The position numbers and the translations under genes are program-made. Under the pieces are notes generated by a model that saw only the letters and a list, made by a program, of their open reading frames with translations, ran no database searches and had not been told where the DNA came from. From Cotesia glomerata (Eukaryota > Arthropoda > Insecta > Hymenoptera > Braconidae), in contig NC_058162.1 in the NCBI RefSeq assembly GCF_020080835.1, positions 17,014,640 to 17,078,639 on the forward strand: 64,000 nt of DNA, given 5' to 3'. Positions 10,940-23,051 of this stretch are shown in pieces (within the stretch, counting starts at the first letter, position 1; every line of letters begins with the position of its first letter).

Positions 10940-13341
10940 TAAGGGGGGAAATCCTTTTTACGGATTCTAGGCATAGCTATTTGGCCTGGATATGTGGCGA
11001 TTCGACGCAGTGTCATACTAAAACTCGACGCTAACGCCCCTACCCACTAAACCCTAAACCCCTTTTTCTCTTTCCCCTAATCCCTCATGGAAACCGCCGT
11101 CAGGCATTACTTCGTGAGGGTAGGATCTAGCTACTGCTCTTTCTTCTGGTGGCTAAGGTGTTATTCTTTCCTCCTTCTAATTGGCGTTATTCGCTCTTCT
11201 TCTTTCTATGGACGCAGGTCTGAGAGGACTCCCGTGACAAACGTGTTTGTGGCGTTCCAAGCAGCCTCTGATGACAGCATTGCTTTAACTATTGTTTCTG
11301 GTTGGATTTTCCTCTTCAGGATATTCTCCAGCATCTCGCTGTAGATAAAAATGTGGGCACTCAACGAAGACGTGCTCTGCATCTTCATTGACTCCTGGGC
11401 AAGACGGGCACTCTGGGGAATTATCATGCTTAAAGCGGTGGAGATACGCCCGGAAACAGCCGTGTCCTGATAACATCTGCGTAAGATAATAGTTAACCTC
11501 ACCGTGACTCCGGTTTAGCCAAACGTTGATCCTTGATATGAGATGATGCGTCCACCTACCCTTCACTGTGGCATCCCACTGTAGTTGCCATCGACTTATG
11601 CTCTTCTGCCGTTCTTCTGTTCTAAGCTCCTCAGCGCTTAGTGTAGTTAACTTCTTTCGTTGGTAAAGGATCCGTCTTTCCTCAGCTAAGACTCTGAGAG
11701 GCAAAGTTCCGAAAATGACACACACTGCTTCCATAGATATTGTGCAGAAGGCGCTTGCTACTGTTAAGGCACTCAGACAGTAGACTGGTCCAGCCTTTCT
11801 CCATGATTCTTGCTTCTCTAGTGCGTCCGCCCAGATAGATATTCCGTAAGTGAGCATTGATGTGACTACAGAAGATAGCAGTAGTCTTCTGCTCTGCTTT
11901 GGGCCTCCGACGTTTGGCATCAGTCGTGCTAAGCTAGCTACCACTGCTGATGCTTTTGCACTCAAGTGTTTGACTTGCTGCTTAAAGTTGAGTCGGGCAT
12001 CAAGCATCACTTCCAGATATCGGATATATGGTTGTGATGTGATTTCTTGTTCTCCGACTTTCAGCGTTATGATCTCTATCTCTTTTCTGCTGGTAATAAG
12101 CACAGCCTCAGTCTTCTGTTTAGCCAGTTGTAGATTCATTGAGTCCATCCACCGGTTAACTTTCTCAAAGGTGATACCAAACATGTGGTTTATCTCATCT
12201 AGGTGTTTAGCAACGATTACGACAGCTACATCATCTGCATATGCAACAAGCTTGACACTTCTTGGAAGAGTCAGTCTCAGCAGGCCATCATACATGACAT
12301 TCCACAGAAGTGGACCCCGAACGGAACCCTGGGGTACACCTCCGGTAATATCATACTCTTTTGGACCATTCTTCGTGTCGTATCTCAGGATTCTGTCCGT
12401 GAAGTAGCTAGCCACTATCCTACGTAGGTATCCTGGTACGTTTTTTTCTTCCAGGGCTTGCATAATGCAGTCCCAGTTGGCGGAGTTGAAGGCATTTTTG
12501 ATGTCCAAAGTGGCCACCAGGCAGTACTTCTTCGCTCCACCCTTCCATCGGATGCCTTCGATGCCTCCGATGCCTTCGATTGCCTCCATGGCCGTTGCAA
12601 CAACCAGATTGATTGCGTCCAGGGTTGATTGTCCTTTCCGAAAACCATACTGGTTTTCTGCCAGGAGTGGATCGACAACTGCTTCAATTCTTTGGTGGAT
12701 TATACGCTCAAATATCTTACCTGCCGTGACTAACATACAAAGTGGTCGATAAGATGATGGTTCTTCTGGTGGCTTTTTCCCTTTTGGAAGTAGTACTAGT
12801 CGTTGCTGCTTTCACTTCCGAGGGAAAATCCCTTCCTTGAGGCATGTGTCGTAGACGTCCAGGAACAATGATGGCACTGCTTTTATAGTTGTTTTTAAAG
12901 CAATATTGGAGACCCCGTCCAATCCCGGCGCTTTATTGTTCCCTACACGATTACAAGCCTCCATCAGTTCTTCCTCCGTGACAGATGGAATGTCATCTAT
13001 TTCATTCTGCGCTAATAGGTAGTTAAACTCGCTTTGTTCGAGGAACAACGCGTTTACGATCTTCTGTAGGAGTTGAGGACACGTGGATGATGGCATTAGC
13101 TACTTTTAAAGATAGGTCATGACCACCTTATACGGTCTACCCCACAGATCTCTGTCCACCTCGTTGATAAGCTCCTTCCAGCATTTTCTTTTGCTATCTT
13201 TGATGGCTTTGTTCAGAGATCGACGGGCTTTTTTGTACTCTGCGACCTGCTCCGCAGAGTTGGGTCGTCGGTAGCCACGCTGAGATATTCTTCTCTTCTG
13301 ATGACACTCTTTACGAAGGGCGCTGATGTGGTCGTCCCACA
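10937..13341 (-). mobile_element. R1-clade retrotransposon, copy 2, 5'-truncated
   Basis: The 3' end (minus strand) is at about 10937 with a short A-tail, next to (AC)n. The 5' end is cut within the ORF2 region between endonuclease and RT at 13341 and joins another (TG)n directly. Such 5' truncation is the usual outcome of target-primed reverse transcription. The truncation point differs from copy 3, arguing for a separate insertion event. Confidence 0.85.
11206..13341 (-). pseudogene. R1-like ORF2 fragment (reverse transcriptase to C-terminus), copy 2
   Basis: Reading leftward: an arginine/lysine-rich pre-RT segment (13341-13106), a stop/frameshift, then NKAPGLDGVSN (13096-12812). A break follows at about 12810, then a long open stretch (12736-11285) with TAGKIFERIIHQRIEAVV, YGFRKGQSTLDAI, LDIKNAFNSANW, GGVPQGSVRGPLLW, YADDVAVV and the C-terminal CPSCPGVNEDAEHVFVECP cysteine/histidine region. 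A final frameshift near 11300 separates the last residues. The segment near 12560 has a small in-frame duplication (EGIGGIEGI). Catalytic YADD is intact, but the gene is dead because the endonuclease is absent and frames are broken. Confidence 0.85.
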
Positions 13342-13342
13342 A

Positions 13343-13371
<29 letters not shown>
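13343..13371. repeat. (TG)n spacer between R1-like copies 2 and 3
   Basis: Short TG tract lying exactly between the 5' truncation of copy 2 and the oligo(T) of copy 3. Confidence 0.95.
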
Positions 13372-13388
<17 letters not shown>

Positions 13389-15857
13389 GGGGGGGGAATC
13401 CTTTTTAAGGATTCTAGGCATAGCTGTTTGGCCTGGATATGTGGCGACTCGACGCAGCGTCATACTAAAACTCGACACTAACGCCCCTACCCACTAAACC
13501 CTAAACCCCTTTTCCTTCTTTCCTCTAATCCCTCATGGAAACCGCCGTCAGGCATTACTTCGTGAAGGGAGGACTAGCTACTGCTCTTCCTTCTGGTGGC
13601 TAAGGTGTTAACTACCTTCCTTCTATCTTCTGCTATTTGCTCTTTTTCTTTCGGTGGAACGCAAGTCTTTAAGGACTTCTGTTGCAAACGTGTTGGTAGC
13701 GTTCCAGGCAGCTTCTGATGACAACATTGCTTCTACTAGTGAATCTGGTTGCATTCTCTGGTTCAGGATCCTCTCCGGTTCTTCACGCTGTTGATCGAAA
13801 CGAGGACATACAAAGAAGACGTGCTCCGCGTCTTCAGCAGCTCCTGGGCAGGACGGGCACTCCGAAGAGTCATCGTGCTTAAAGCGGTGTAGATACTCTC
13901 GAAAACACCCATGTCCCGACAACATCTGCGTAAGATAGTAATTGACCTCACCGTGATTCCGGTTAAGCCAAATGTCGATCCGAGGTATGAGACGGTGCGT
14001 CCACCTACCCTTCTCTGCAGCATCCCATTGTAGTTGCCATCGGCCTATGCTCTTCTGCCGTTCTTCAATTCTAAGTTCTTCAGGGATCAGTGCAGTTGAA
14101 CTTTTTCGTTGGTAAAGGGCCCGTCTTTCCTCTGCTAGAACTCTAAGAGGTAGGGTTCCAGCAATGACGCACACTGCTTCTTCTGATATAGTGCGGAAGG
14201 CACTAACTACTCGTAGGGCACTCAGTCGATAAACTGGTCCAGCCTTTCTCCATGATTCTTGTGTCTTTAATGCGTCGGCCCAAATGGATATTCCGTAAGT
14301 GAGCACCGATATGACTACTGATGACAATAATAGCCTCCTGCTCTGTTTTGGGCCTCCGACGTTCGGCATCAGTCGTGCGAGACTAGCCCTCACTACTGAC
14401 GCTTTGGCACTGACATGTTCCACTTGCTGCTTGAAGTTGAGTCGGGCATCAAGCATCACTCCCAAATATCGGATATAAGGTTGTGATGTGATTTCTTGTT
14501 CGCCGACTTTCAGCTTAATGGTCTCTACCACTTTTCTGCTGGTAATAAGTACTGCCTCAGTCTTGTGTTGCGCCAGTTGCAGGTTCACTGCGTCCATCCA
14601 CCGGTTAACGTGCTCAAAAGTGAGATCGAACATATGATTTATCTCGTCAAGGTGTTTGGCAACGATCACTACGGCTACGTCATCTGCATATGCTACGAGT
14701 TTGACGTTTCTTGGCAGAGTTAGTCTTAATAGACCGTCATACATAATGTTCCACAGGAGCGGGCCTAGAACGGAACCTTGTGGTACCCCTCCAGTAATAT
14801 CATACTCCCTCGGACCGTTCTTCGTGTCATACTTCAGGACCCTGTTTTCAAAGTAGCTTGCTACGATCTTAAGCAGGTATTCTGGTATATTCTTCTCTTA
14901 GAGGGCCTGCATGATGCATTTCCAATTGGCGGAGTTAAAGGCGTTTCTGATGTCTAGTGTCGCCACCAGGCAATACTTCTTCGTTCCACCTTTCCATCTG
15001 GTTCCTGCGATTGCTTCCTTGGCCGTATCAACAACCTGTTTGATTGCGTCCAGGGTTGATCGTCCTTTCCGGAATCCAAACTGATTGTCTGCCAGGAGTA
15101 GGTCGACTACTGCTTCAATTCTCTGGTGAATTATGCGCTCAAATATCTTACCCGCCGTATCTAACATGCAAAGTGGTCGGTAAGATGACGGTTCTTCTGG
15201 TGGTTTCTTCCCTTTAGGTAACAGTACCAATCGTTGCTGTTTCCACTTACGAGGAAAAGTCCCCTCCTTGAGGCATGCATTATAAGCGTCGAGGAATAAT
15301 GTTGGAGCTGCCTTTATGATGGTTTTCAAGGCTATATTAGGGATTCCGTCCAATCCCGGCGCTTTATTATTCCCTACACGGCTACAGGCCTCCAGTAGTT
15401 CTTCTTCAGTGACAGGTGGAATGTCGTCCAGTTCGCCTGGCGCCAACTGGTAATCGAAGTTGCGTTGCTGTGGGAACAGTGCAGTGACGATTTTCTGAAG
15501 AAGTTGAAGACACGTAGGTGATGGCATTTGTTGTTTTTTCAGGTGGGCGTTAACCACCTTATAAGGCCTACCCCACACGTCTTTATCCACCTCGTATATA
15601 AGCTCTTTCCAGCATCTTCTTTTGCTCTCTTTGATGGCTTTATTCAGTTCACGACGCGCCTTTTTGTACTCTGCGATCAGCTCCGCAGAGTTAGGTCGTC
15701 GATAGCAACGCTGGAATATTCTTCTTTTCTTTAGACACTCTTTCCGAAGAACACTGATGTGGTCGTTCCACCAGTGCACTGCCGGGCGTTGGCTTATGCT
15801 GTGTTTCCGGACCATACTGGCGTCACAGGCCTGGACAACTCTTTTCATCAGGTCCTT

Positions 15858-15858
<1 letters not shown>
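13372..15858 (-). mobile_element. R1-clade retrotransposon, copy 3, 5'-truncated
   Basis: The 3' end has a longer A-tail (about 17 T on the + strand, 13371-13387). The 5' truncation at about 15858 joins (TG)n directly. It is the least damaged RT copy of the four. Confidence 0.85.
13623..15848 (-). pseudogene. R1-like ORF2 (reverse transcriptase and C-terminus), copy 3, one stop
   Basis: Open from the truncated 5' end to a TAA at 14898-14896, then open again in the same frame to 13623. RT motifs in order: NKAPGLDGIPN, SSYRPLCMLDTAGKIFE, FGFRKGRSTLDAI, LDIRNAFNSANW, then after the stop GGVPQGSVLGPLLW and KLVAYADDVAVV. The C-terminal Cys/His segment is CPSCPGAAEDAEHVFFVCP. The endonuclease domain is missing through 5' truncation. 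Apart from the single stop the RT looks intact, suggesting a younger insertion than copy 4. Confidence 0.88.
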
Positions 15859-15917
<59 letters not shown>

Positions 15918-15926
15918 TGTGTGTGT
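15859..15926. repeat. (TG)n spacer between R1-like copies 3 and 4
   Basis: TG repeat with a ggtatg interruption near 15914, between the 5' end of copy 3 and the oligo(T) of copy 4. Confidence 0.95.
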
Positions 15927-16164
15927 TTTTTTTAAAGGGGGGAATCTTTTTTGCGGATTCCAGGCATAGCTGTTTCGCCTAGATATGTGAAGACTCGACG
16001 CAGCGTCATACTAAAACTCGACGCTAACGCTCCTACTCACTAAACCCTAAACCCCATTTCTTCTTTCATCTAATCCCTCATGGGAACCGCCGTCAGGCAT
16101 TACTTCGTGAGGGAAGGAACTAGCTACTGCTCTTCCTTCTAGTGGCTAAGGTCTTAACTTCCTT

Positions 16165-18500
16165 CCTTCTATCTTCTGATATTTGCTCTTCTTCTTTCGG
16201 TGGAACGCAAGTCTTTGAGAACTTCTGTTGCAAACGTGTTGGTAGCGTTTCAGGCAGCATCTGATGGCAATATTGCTTCCACTAGTGAATCTGGTTGCAT
16301 TCTTTGGTTCAGGATCCTCTCCAACTCTTCACGCTATGGATCGAAACGAGGACATACAAAGAAGACGTACTCCGCATCTTCAGCAACTCCTGGGCAGGAC
16401 GGACACTCCGAAGAGTCATCGTGCTTAAAGCGGTGTAGATACTCTCGACAACACCCGTGTCCCGACAACATCTGCGTAAGATAGTAATTGACCTCGCCGT
16501 GATTCCGGTTAAGCCAAATGTCGATCCGAGGTATGAGGCGGTGCGTCCACCTACCCTTCTCTGCAGCATCCCATTGTAGTTGCCATCGGCCTATGCTGTT
16601 CTGCGGTTCTTCAATTCTAAGTTCTTCAGGGCTCAGTGTAGTTGACCTTTTTCGTTGGTAAAGGGCTCGTCTTTCCTCTGCTAGAACTCTCAGAGGTAGG
16701 GTTCCGGCAATGACGCACACTGCTTCTTCTGATATAGCGCGGAAGGCACTAGCTACTCGTAGGGCACTCTGTCGATATACTGGTCCAGCTTTTCTCCATT
16801 TCTGGGTTTCCAGTGCATCAGCCCAAATGGATATTCCGTAAGTGAGCACTAATGTGACTACTGATGACAATAGTAGCCTCCTGCTCTGCATTGGGCCTCC
16901 GATGTTAGGCATCAGCCGTGCGAGACTAGCCCTCACTACTGACGCTTTGGCACTGAAGTGTTCCACCTGCTGCTTGAAGTTGAGTCGGGCATCCAGCATC
17001 ACTCCCAGATAACGGATGAATGGTTGTGATGTTATTTCTTGTTCTCCGACTCTCAACTTGATGGTTTCTACCGTTTTTCTACGAGTGACGAGCACTTTTA
17101 TGCTTGGCTAGTTGCAAGTTTATCATGTCCATCCACAAATTAACTCGTCTGAATGTAATATCAAATGCCATTTCTATCTCTTCGAAGTGCTTTGCGACGA
17201 TCACGACAGCTACGTAATCCGCATATGCTACAAGTTTGACTCCCGTGGGCAATGCTATTCTCAGGAGGCCCTAAAACCTATCAGAGGACCTAAAACTGAT
17301 CCCTGTGGCACTCCTCCGGAGATTTTGTACACTTCCGTACCGTTCTTCGTGTTATATTTCAGAACCCTATTAGTGAAGTAGCTCGCTACCATTCTGCGAA
17401 GGTATCCTGGTACGTTTCTTTCTTCTAGAGCCCGCATAACGCAGTCCCAGTTAGCGGAGTTAAAGGCATTCTTGATGTCCAAAGCACCCACCAAGCAGTA
17501 TTTCTTCTTTCCACCCTTTCATCTCGTTACGGTGATTGCATCCTCTGCTGTATCACGAACCAATTTGATCGCATCCAAAGTTGACCGTCCTTTTCGGAAA
17601 CCAAACTGGTTCTCTGCCAGGAGTGGATCGACTACAGCCTCTATTCTCTGATGAATTATGCGCTCGAATATCTTGCCGGCTGTGTCTAACATGCAGAGTG
17701 GTCGATAGGATGACGGTTCTTCCGGCGGCTTTTTCCCCTTCGTAAGTAGCACTAGCCGTTGCTGTTTTCACTTCCGGGGAAAAGTCTCTTCCTTCAGGCA
17801 TGTGTTGTAAACGTCCAGGAATAATGCCAGTGCTGCCCTAAGGATTGATTTCAGGGCAATATTAGGGATTCCGTCCAATCCTGGCGCCTTATTATTCCCT
17901 AGTCGATTGCCTGTCTCTATCAACTCGTCCAACGTGATAGTTGGGATGTCTTCAGGGATGAGCTGCTCCAACTTGTAGGTGAATAACCGCTGTTGGGGAA
18001 ACAGCGCAGTAACAGTCTTTTCTAAGAGCTGTGGACACGTAGGTAATGGCATTGGCTGGCATTTCAGGTGGGTCATAACCACCTTATACGGTCTGCCCCA
18101 TGGATCTTTTTCTACTTCTGCGACCAGTTCCTTCCAGCAGCGTCTTTTGCTTTCTTTAATGGCTCTGTTTAATTCTCGACGGGCCTTTTTATACTCTGAC
18201 AACAGCTCTGCGGAGTTAGGTCGTCTGTAGCCACGCTGAGACTTTCTTTTTTTTTAAGACACTATCTACCCATGCTGCTACGAAGCCGGCTTCTTTATTG
18301 TTGACTGTTCTTTGAAAAGGATATTTACCGCAGGACTGGATGACGGCTTTGTTAGTGCTGTCGGATTCCCAGGGTTGGTTACTCAGGTGTCTATAAGGCT
18401 CACTTATAAGTGCTACGTCTGTCTCTAATTCGCGCACAGTTTGCATGAGCAGGTCATGCGCAGCCTCACAATGATTGAGGTTGACCTGCAATATCTTCAT
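16165..18500 (-). pseudogene. R1-like ORF2, copy 4, endonuclease mostly deleted
   Basis: It starts MKILQVNLNHCEAAHD and keeps about 80 residues of endonuclease, then the deletion junction near 18260 fuses it to the basic pre-RT segment. The RT reads NKAPGLDGIPN, SSYRPLCMLDTAGKIFE and FGFRKGRSTLDAI in separate frames (18202-17519). It continues with LDIKNAFNSANW and GGVPQGSVLGPL (17494-17261), and the C-terminal half (17095-16334) up to the Cys/His region. About 60 bp are missing where other copies encode the residues between the VPQG motif and YADD. Multiple frameshifts; not functional. Confidence 0.82.
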
Positions 18501-19735
18501 GTTCTTGGCTTCTTTATCTTCTGGAGCGCTTCTTGGAAGACGGGGCATCTGTTCGTGCCTGCATGGTGAGCAGCCTTTTCTACGCCATGCTGTTCATTAC
18601 ACAGTGCACATTTAGCTGGATTTTTACAATCGGTAATTTTGTGTCCTTCTTTTCCGCACTTTATGCAGTGCTTAGACCGGTCGACTTCGCTTTTGCACTG
18701 AGATCCGAAGTGCCCAAAGTGCCAGCATTTGAAGCATTATATGGGTCTTTTCGTTGCTCTCATTTGGCAATTGACCCAGCCGATCCTATTTTGCAGTTTC
18801 CCTCCAATAACTTTTGTCCTGCAGCTGCTGGTAGTAACACTGTGGCTGTCTGCGTATCCCTAAAGGCTTTACGGATCTTTATTGCCTCTGGTGGGATTTC
18901 ACAACTTTCTCCAGCTTCCCTCTTTAGAGCGGTCTGAATATGCTCTTTCGTCGTGTCGTCATCGACATCTCGGATCTCGATGGTCTCCTGTGGTCCTTTG
19001 CAGATCACTTTGGCCTTCTCCTTAAGGATGTCTGCGATCGTCTTTTGGAGGGCTTGGCCTTTGGCAGTGCTCTTCCTCGAAATCGTAATCAACAAGTCGC
19101 TACTTCTGGTCTTGTTGATCTTATCTACTGTTGAACGAACCTGCTCATCTGGGACGTCCTGCTTCATGCGACGCAGAATCTCGGCATACTTTTTCTCGAC
19201 CGGGCGAATGATCAGTGCTTCGGGTCTGATCCATTTGCGTGGTTTTTTCCGCTTAGGCTCTGGCTTGGGCTCTTTCGGCGGCTGCTTTCAGAGTTGCTCT
19301 CTAGCTAGCTTCCTCTTCTCCTTCTTAGACTGTACTTTTTCCCAATCATCTCCCTTCTCAGGTTCGTCGCCCTGCCCTGCCACTCGTTGGGGAGGGCTTT
19401 TTTTTAAGTCCTTGTTCTTTGTGACTTTGTCGGTTGGCTCTGGCGAATTTCAGTCTTTTCTCTTTCCAGGCTTTGTGTCAGCATTGACTACACCGGTTGT
19501 CTTGGTCTTTATCTCCTTGTGGATATTGACCTTAGTTTGGACTAACTCTTGCAGCTCAATGGTCAGCTTTTCAAGGCACTCCGGCGCTTGCGTTCTCTTC
19601 ATTTCAGCGCTTGCTTCAATCGCTGCTTATTGGGCATGAAGTCTGTTTCCCCTTTTGTTTGTTTCCTGTAAATTACTCATACTTTTTGATTTACCAGCGC
19701 ATCGTACGGAGTAGAGCGGTTTGTCATAACTAGGA
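18497..19735 (-). pseudogene. R1-like ORF1 (gag), copy 4, broken
   Basis: The gag-like protein keeps the same layout as copy 1: an STPYDALVNQ-like N-terminus, coiled-coil remnants, a basic linker, the central EYAEILRRIKQD-type region, and C-terminal zinc knuckles (CIKCGKEGHKITDC among them). The in-frame TGA after the KRKLAREQL stretch is at the same position as in copy 1. A frameshift near 18785 separates the zinc knuckles. The N-terminal part has an internal deletion and stops. ORF1 stop and ORF2 start again overlap as ATGA (18500-18497). Confidence 0.8.
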
Positions 19736-20214
19736 ATGGGTGTTCCCTCGGAGATAGTACTCCTACCCCAGTTCCCTGAAGCCTTGCCGACACTTAGCCA
19801 GTCCCGGAATACACGGACGGACTAGACTCGCTCGGGGCGGTGAAGATTCCGATCTCTAACACTTACTGCGTACTTCCTGATCAAGGCCCGAAGTGGCTGG
19901 CTTCTGATCCGCTACTGCAACTTACACCTCGGCAGAACAAGCTCACATCAGCCGTAGCCTGCATCGTCGGAAATAATCGACACGGGTTCCGGACACTCCC
20001 AGTGAGTTACAGCAGGGAACGATCGTCTTGCTAGGTCAGTTAGTGTGACCAACCCATTAAAGGGGGGGGGGAGTTTTGTCCACGGGAGCGTATTTTATTT
20101 GGCTCCTACCCTCTGTACCTCATCAACTAAGAGACCTAGTGTCATCCAAGGACAGCGAGCGTTCTCCCATCCGCTACGGGGAGACGTGCCTCGTAGCAGT
20201 TTCTCCTCTGCCGC

Positions 20215-20216
<2 letters not shown>

Positions 20217-20276
<60 letters not shown>
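20217..20276. repeat. (TG)n at the 5' end of R1-like copy 4
   Basis: Continuation of the TG core of the host repeat, directly after the element's 5' terminus. Confidence 0.95.
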
Positions 20277-21130
<854 letters not shown>

Positions 21131-21173
21131 TACATTTAAAATCAGAGGCCAAGTTTATCATAAAATAGGCTCA

Positions 21174-21946
21174 TTGCTGCCAATGTCAAACGAACCACAT
21201 AAATTTTTACAAATCTACTTTATGGGCGGCGAGGACTGCGGAAGCGCACTAGCCAATCGGGTGGATGCACGTTATGGCTGCAATAACCTTGATTCATTCT
21301 TTGCTAGACGCATCGTCAGCGAGGTGGATGCTCTATTGAATGAGCATAATGAATTGTTGAAAATATTTAAATCCCACATGCACAAATTAGAAAGCGATAA
21401 TCACGCTATTGTTATTAATCTTGATAAAACACCAGCTGGAGAACATTCGTAGATTCAATGCACCTGTTGCTAACGACGTTGCTGGAATCATGGTTGGCGA
21501 TCGTACAGGTGCACGAGAAATTGTGATTCGTAGGAGAAATAATAATCTTCAGTTCATTGCTGATACACACCGTTCATATGACGCTCTCCAATATCCGCTA
21601 ATCTTCTGGAAGGGACAAGACGGATATAGCATAAATATTAAATAACGAGATCCCGTATCAGGTACTTCATTTATTATGAATTTGATTATTACACTTTTAA
21701 CAAAACAATTAAATTATTAAACGCAATTAACTTAAATTAATATTTATGAATATATTATTACAGGAGCCAAAACGAACAAGAACGTTAGCTTGAAGGATTA
21801 TTATGCATAAAGATTGATGATTAGACGCGGGCTGGATAATGTCATTCTACGATTTCGAGAGCTTTGTCAATAATTCATGGTCGACATGTACGTGAAGATA
21901 GAAGGCGAACGACTACGATACTAACGATATAATCAACTCAAGCTAC
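21174..21946 (+). pseudogene. Helitron N-terminal domain, broken
   Basis: This is the region before Rep in Helitron proteins. It reads PHKFLQIYFMGGEDCG and NNLDSFFARRIV, then shifts frame at about 21445 to RRFNAPVANDVAGIMVGDR and DALQYPLIFWKGQDG. A GT-AG intron-like stretch (about 21661-21764, ending attacag) precedes a further coding piece with SLKDYYAYRLMIRRG. Stops and frameshifts separate it from the Rep domain, although the trace continues into KLRVEEYIHLRDAI. In intact relatives these parts form one polypeptide. Confidence 0.75.
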
Positions 21947-21948
21947 GT

Positions 21949-23051
21949 GTGGAAGAGTACATTCACTTGCGAGACGCTATTGTCAACAACGCCGACGCCG
22001 CCGAAATGGGTAACTCTGTCATTCTACCATCATCGTACGTAGGCAGTCCACGTCATATGCAAGAGTATATACAGGATGCTCTGACTTTCGTGCGCGAATA
22101 TGGGCGACCGTGTTTATTTATCACGTTCACATGTAATCCAAAATGGCCAGAGATTACATCTTTGCTGTTGCCTGGCCAAAATGCAATACATCGTCATGAC
22201 ATTACAGCACGTGTGTTTAGACAAAAGCTGAAGTCATTAATAAATTTTATTACTAAATCACATGTATTCGGTCCCACACGTTGCTGGCTGTATTCGGTTG
22301 AGTGGCAAAAGCGAAGATTACCTCATGCCCACATTTTGGTATGGTTAATCGACAAAATCCGTCCTGAAGAAATAAATAATATAATTTCTGCAGAAATTCC
22401 CGATCCATCTACTGATCAATTGCTGTTTGATATTGTTACAGCAAACATGATTCATGACCCATGCGGTACTTTTAATCGTTCATCACCTTGCATGTCAGAT
22501 GGAAAATATACAAAAAATTTCCCTAAAGATTTCACTAACGATACAATTACAAATGTCGACGGATATCCAATATATCGTCGAAGGAATCCAGATAATGGGG
22601 GACAATCATTTATTAAAAACATCAGCAACACAGACATTGATATTGACAATCGTTGGGTCGTGCCATATTCGCCCCTGCTGAGCAAAACGTACAATGCTCA
22701 TATTAATGTTGAATTCTGCAGTTCTGTGAAGAGCATCAAATACATTTGCAAGTATGTCCATAAAGACAGTGACATGGCGTTGTTTAGAGTGGAAAATATC
22801 AATGTGAATGCTCCTCCAGTAAATAAAAACGATGAAATAACGCTCTACCAAATAGGTCGGTACATCAGCTCCAATGAAGCTGTTTGGCGTATCTTTGGTT
22901 TTCCAATTCATGAACGGGATCCAGCAGTTGTTCAGTTAGCCGTTCATCTTGAAAATGGTCAGCGTGTATATTTCACGAACGAGACAGCGATTGATCGTGC
23001 TATAAATCCACCAAAAACTACACTCACTGAATTTTTTGAATTGCAGCATTG
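21949..23051 (+). pseudogene. Helitron Rep (HUH nickase) domain
   Basis: The HUH-type endonuclease nicks and joins DNA during rolling-circle transposition. The open stretch is about 367 residues. Visible motifs are CLFITFTCNPKWPEI, the HUH motif in LPHAHILVWL, and the catalytic tyrosine region KYICKYVHKDSD with two tyrosines. It then ends in TEFFELQH and a stop. Relatives continue for well over 100 more residues before the helicase, so the protein has been cut and joined out of frame to the next segment. Its start lies inside the domain. Confidence 0.85.

Larger units (their letters stand above)
15927..20216 (-). mobile_element. R1-clade retrotransposon, copy 4, full 5' end with internal deletions
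   Basis: The 3' end is an oligo(A) of about nine against (AC)n. The 5' end at 20216 has the same terminal sequence as copy 1 and abuts (TG)n. Relative to copy 1 it lacks about 620 bp of the endonuclease region (junction near 18260) and about 150 bp of gag (junction near 19482). Downstream (TG)n at 20217 leads into the right part of the interspersed repeat. Confidence 0.85.

Noticed and set aside
13372..20216. Array formed by tandem duplication of one R1-like element
   Set aside because: Copies differ in 5' truncation, A-tail length and internal deletions, so separate insertions are more likely.
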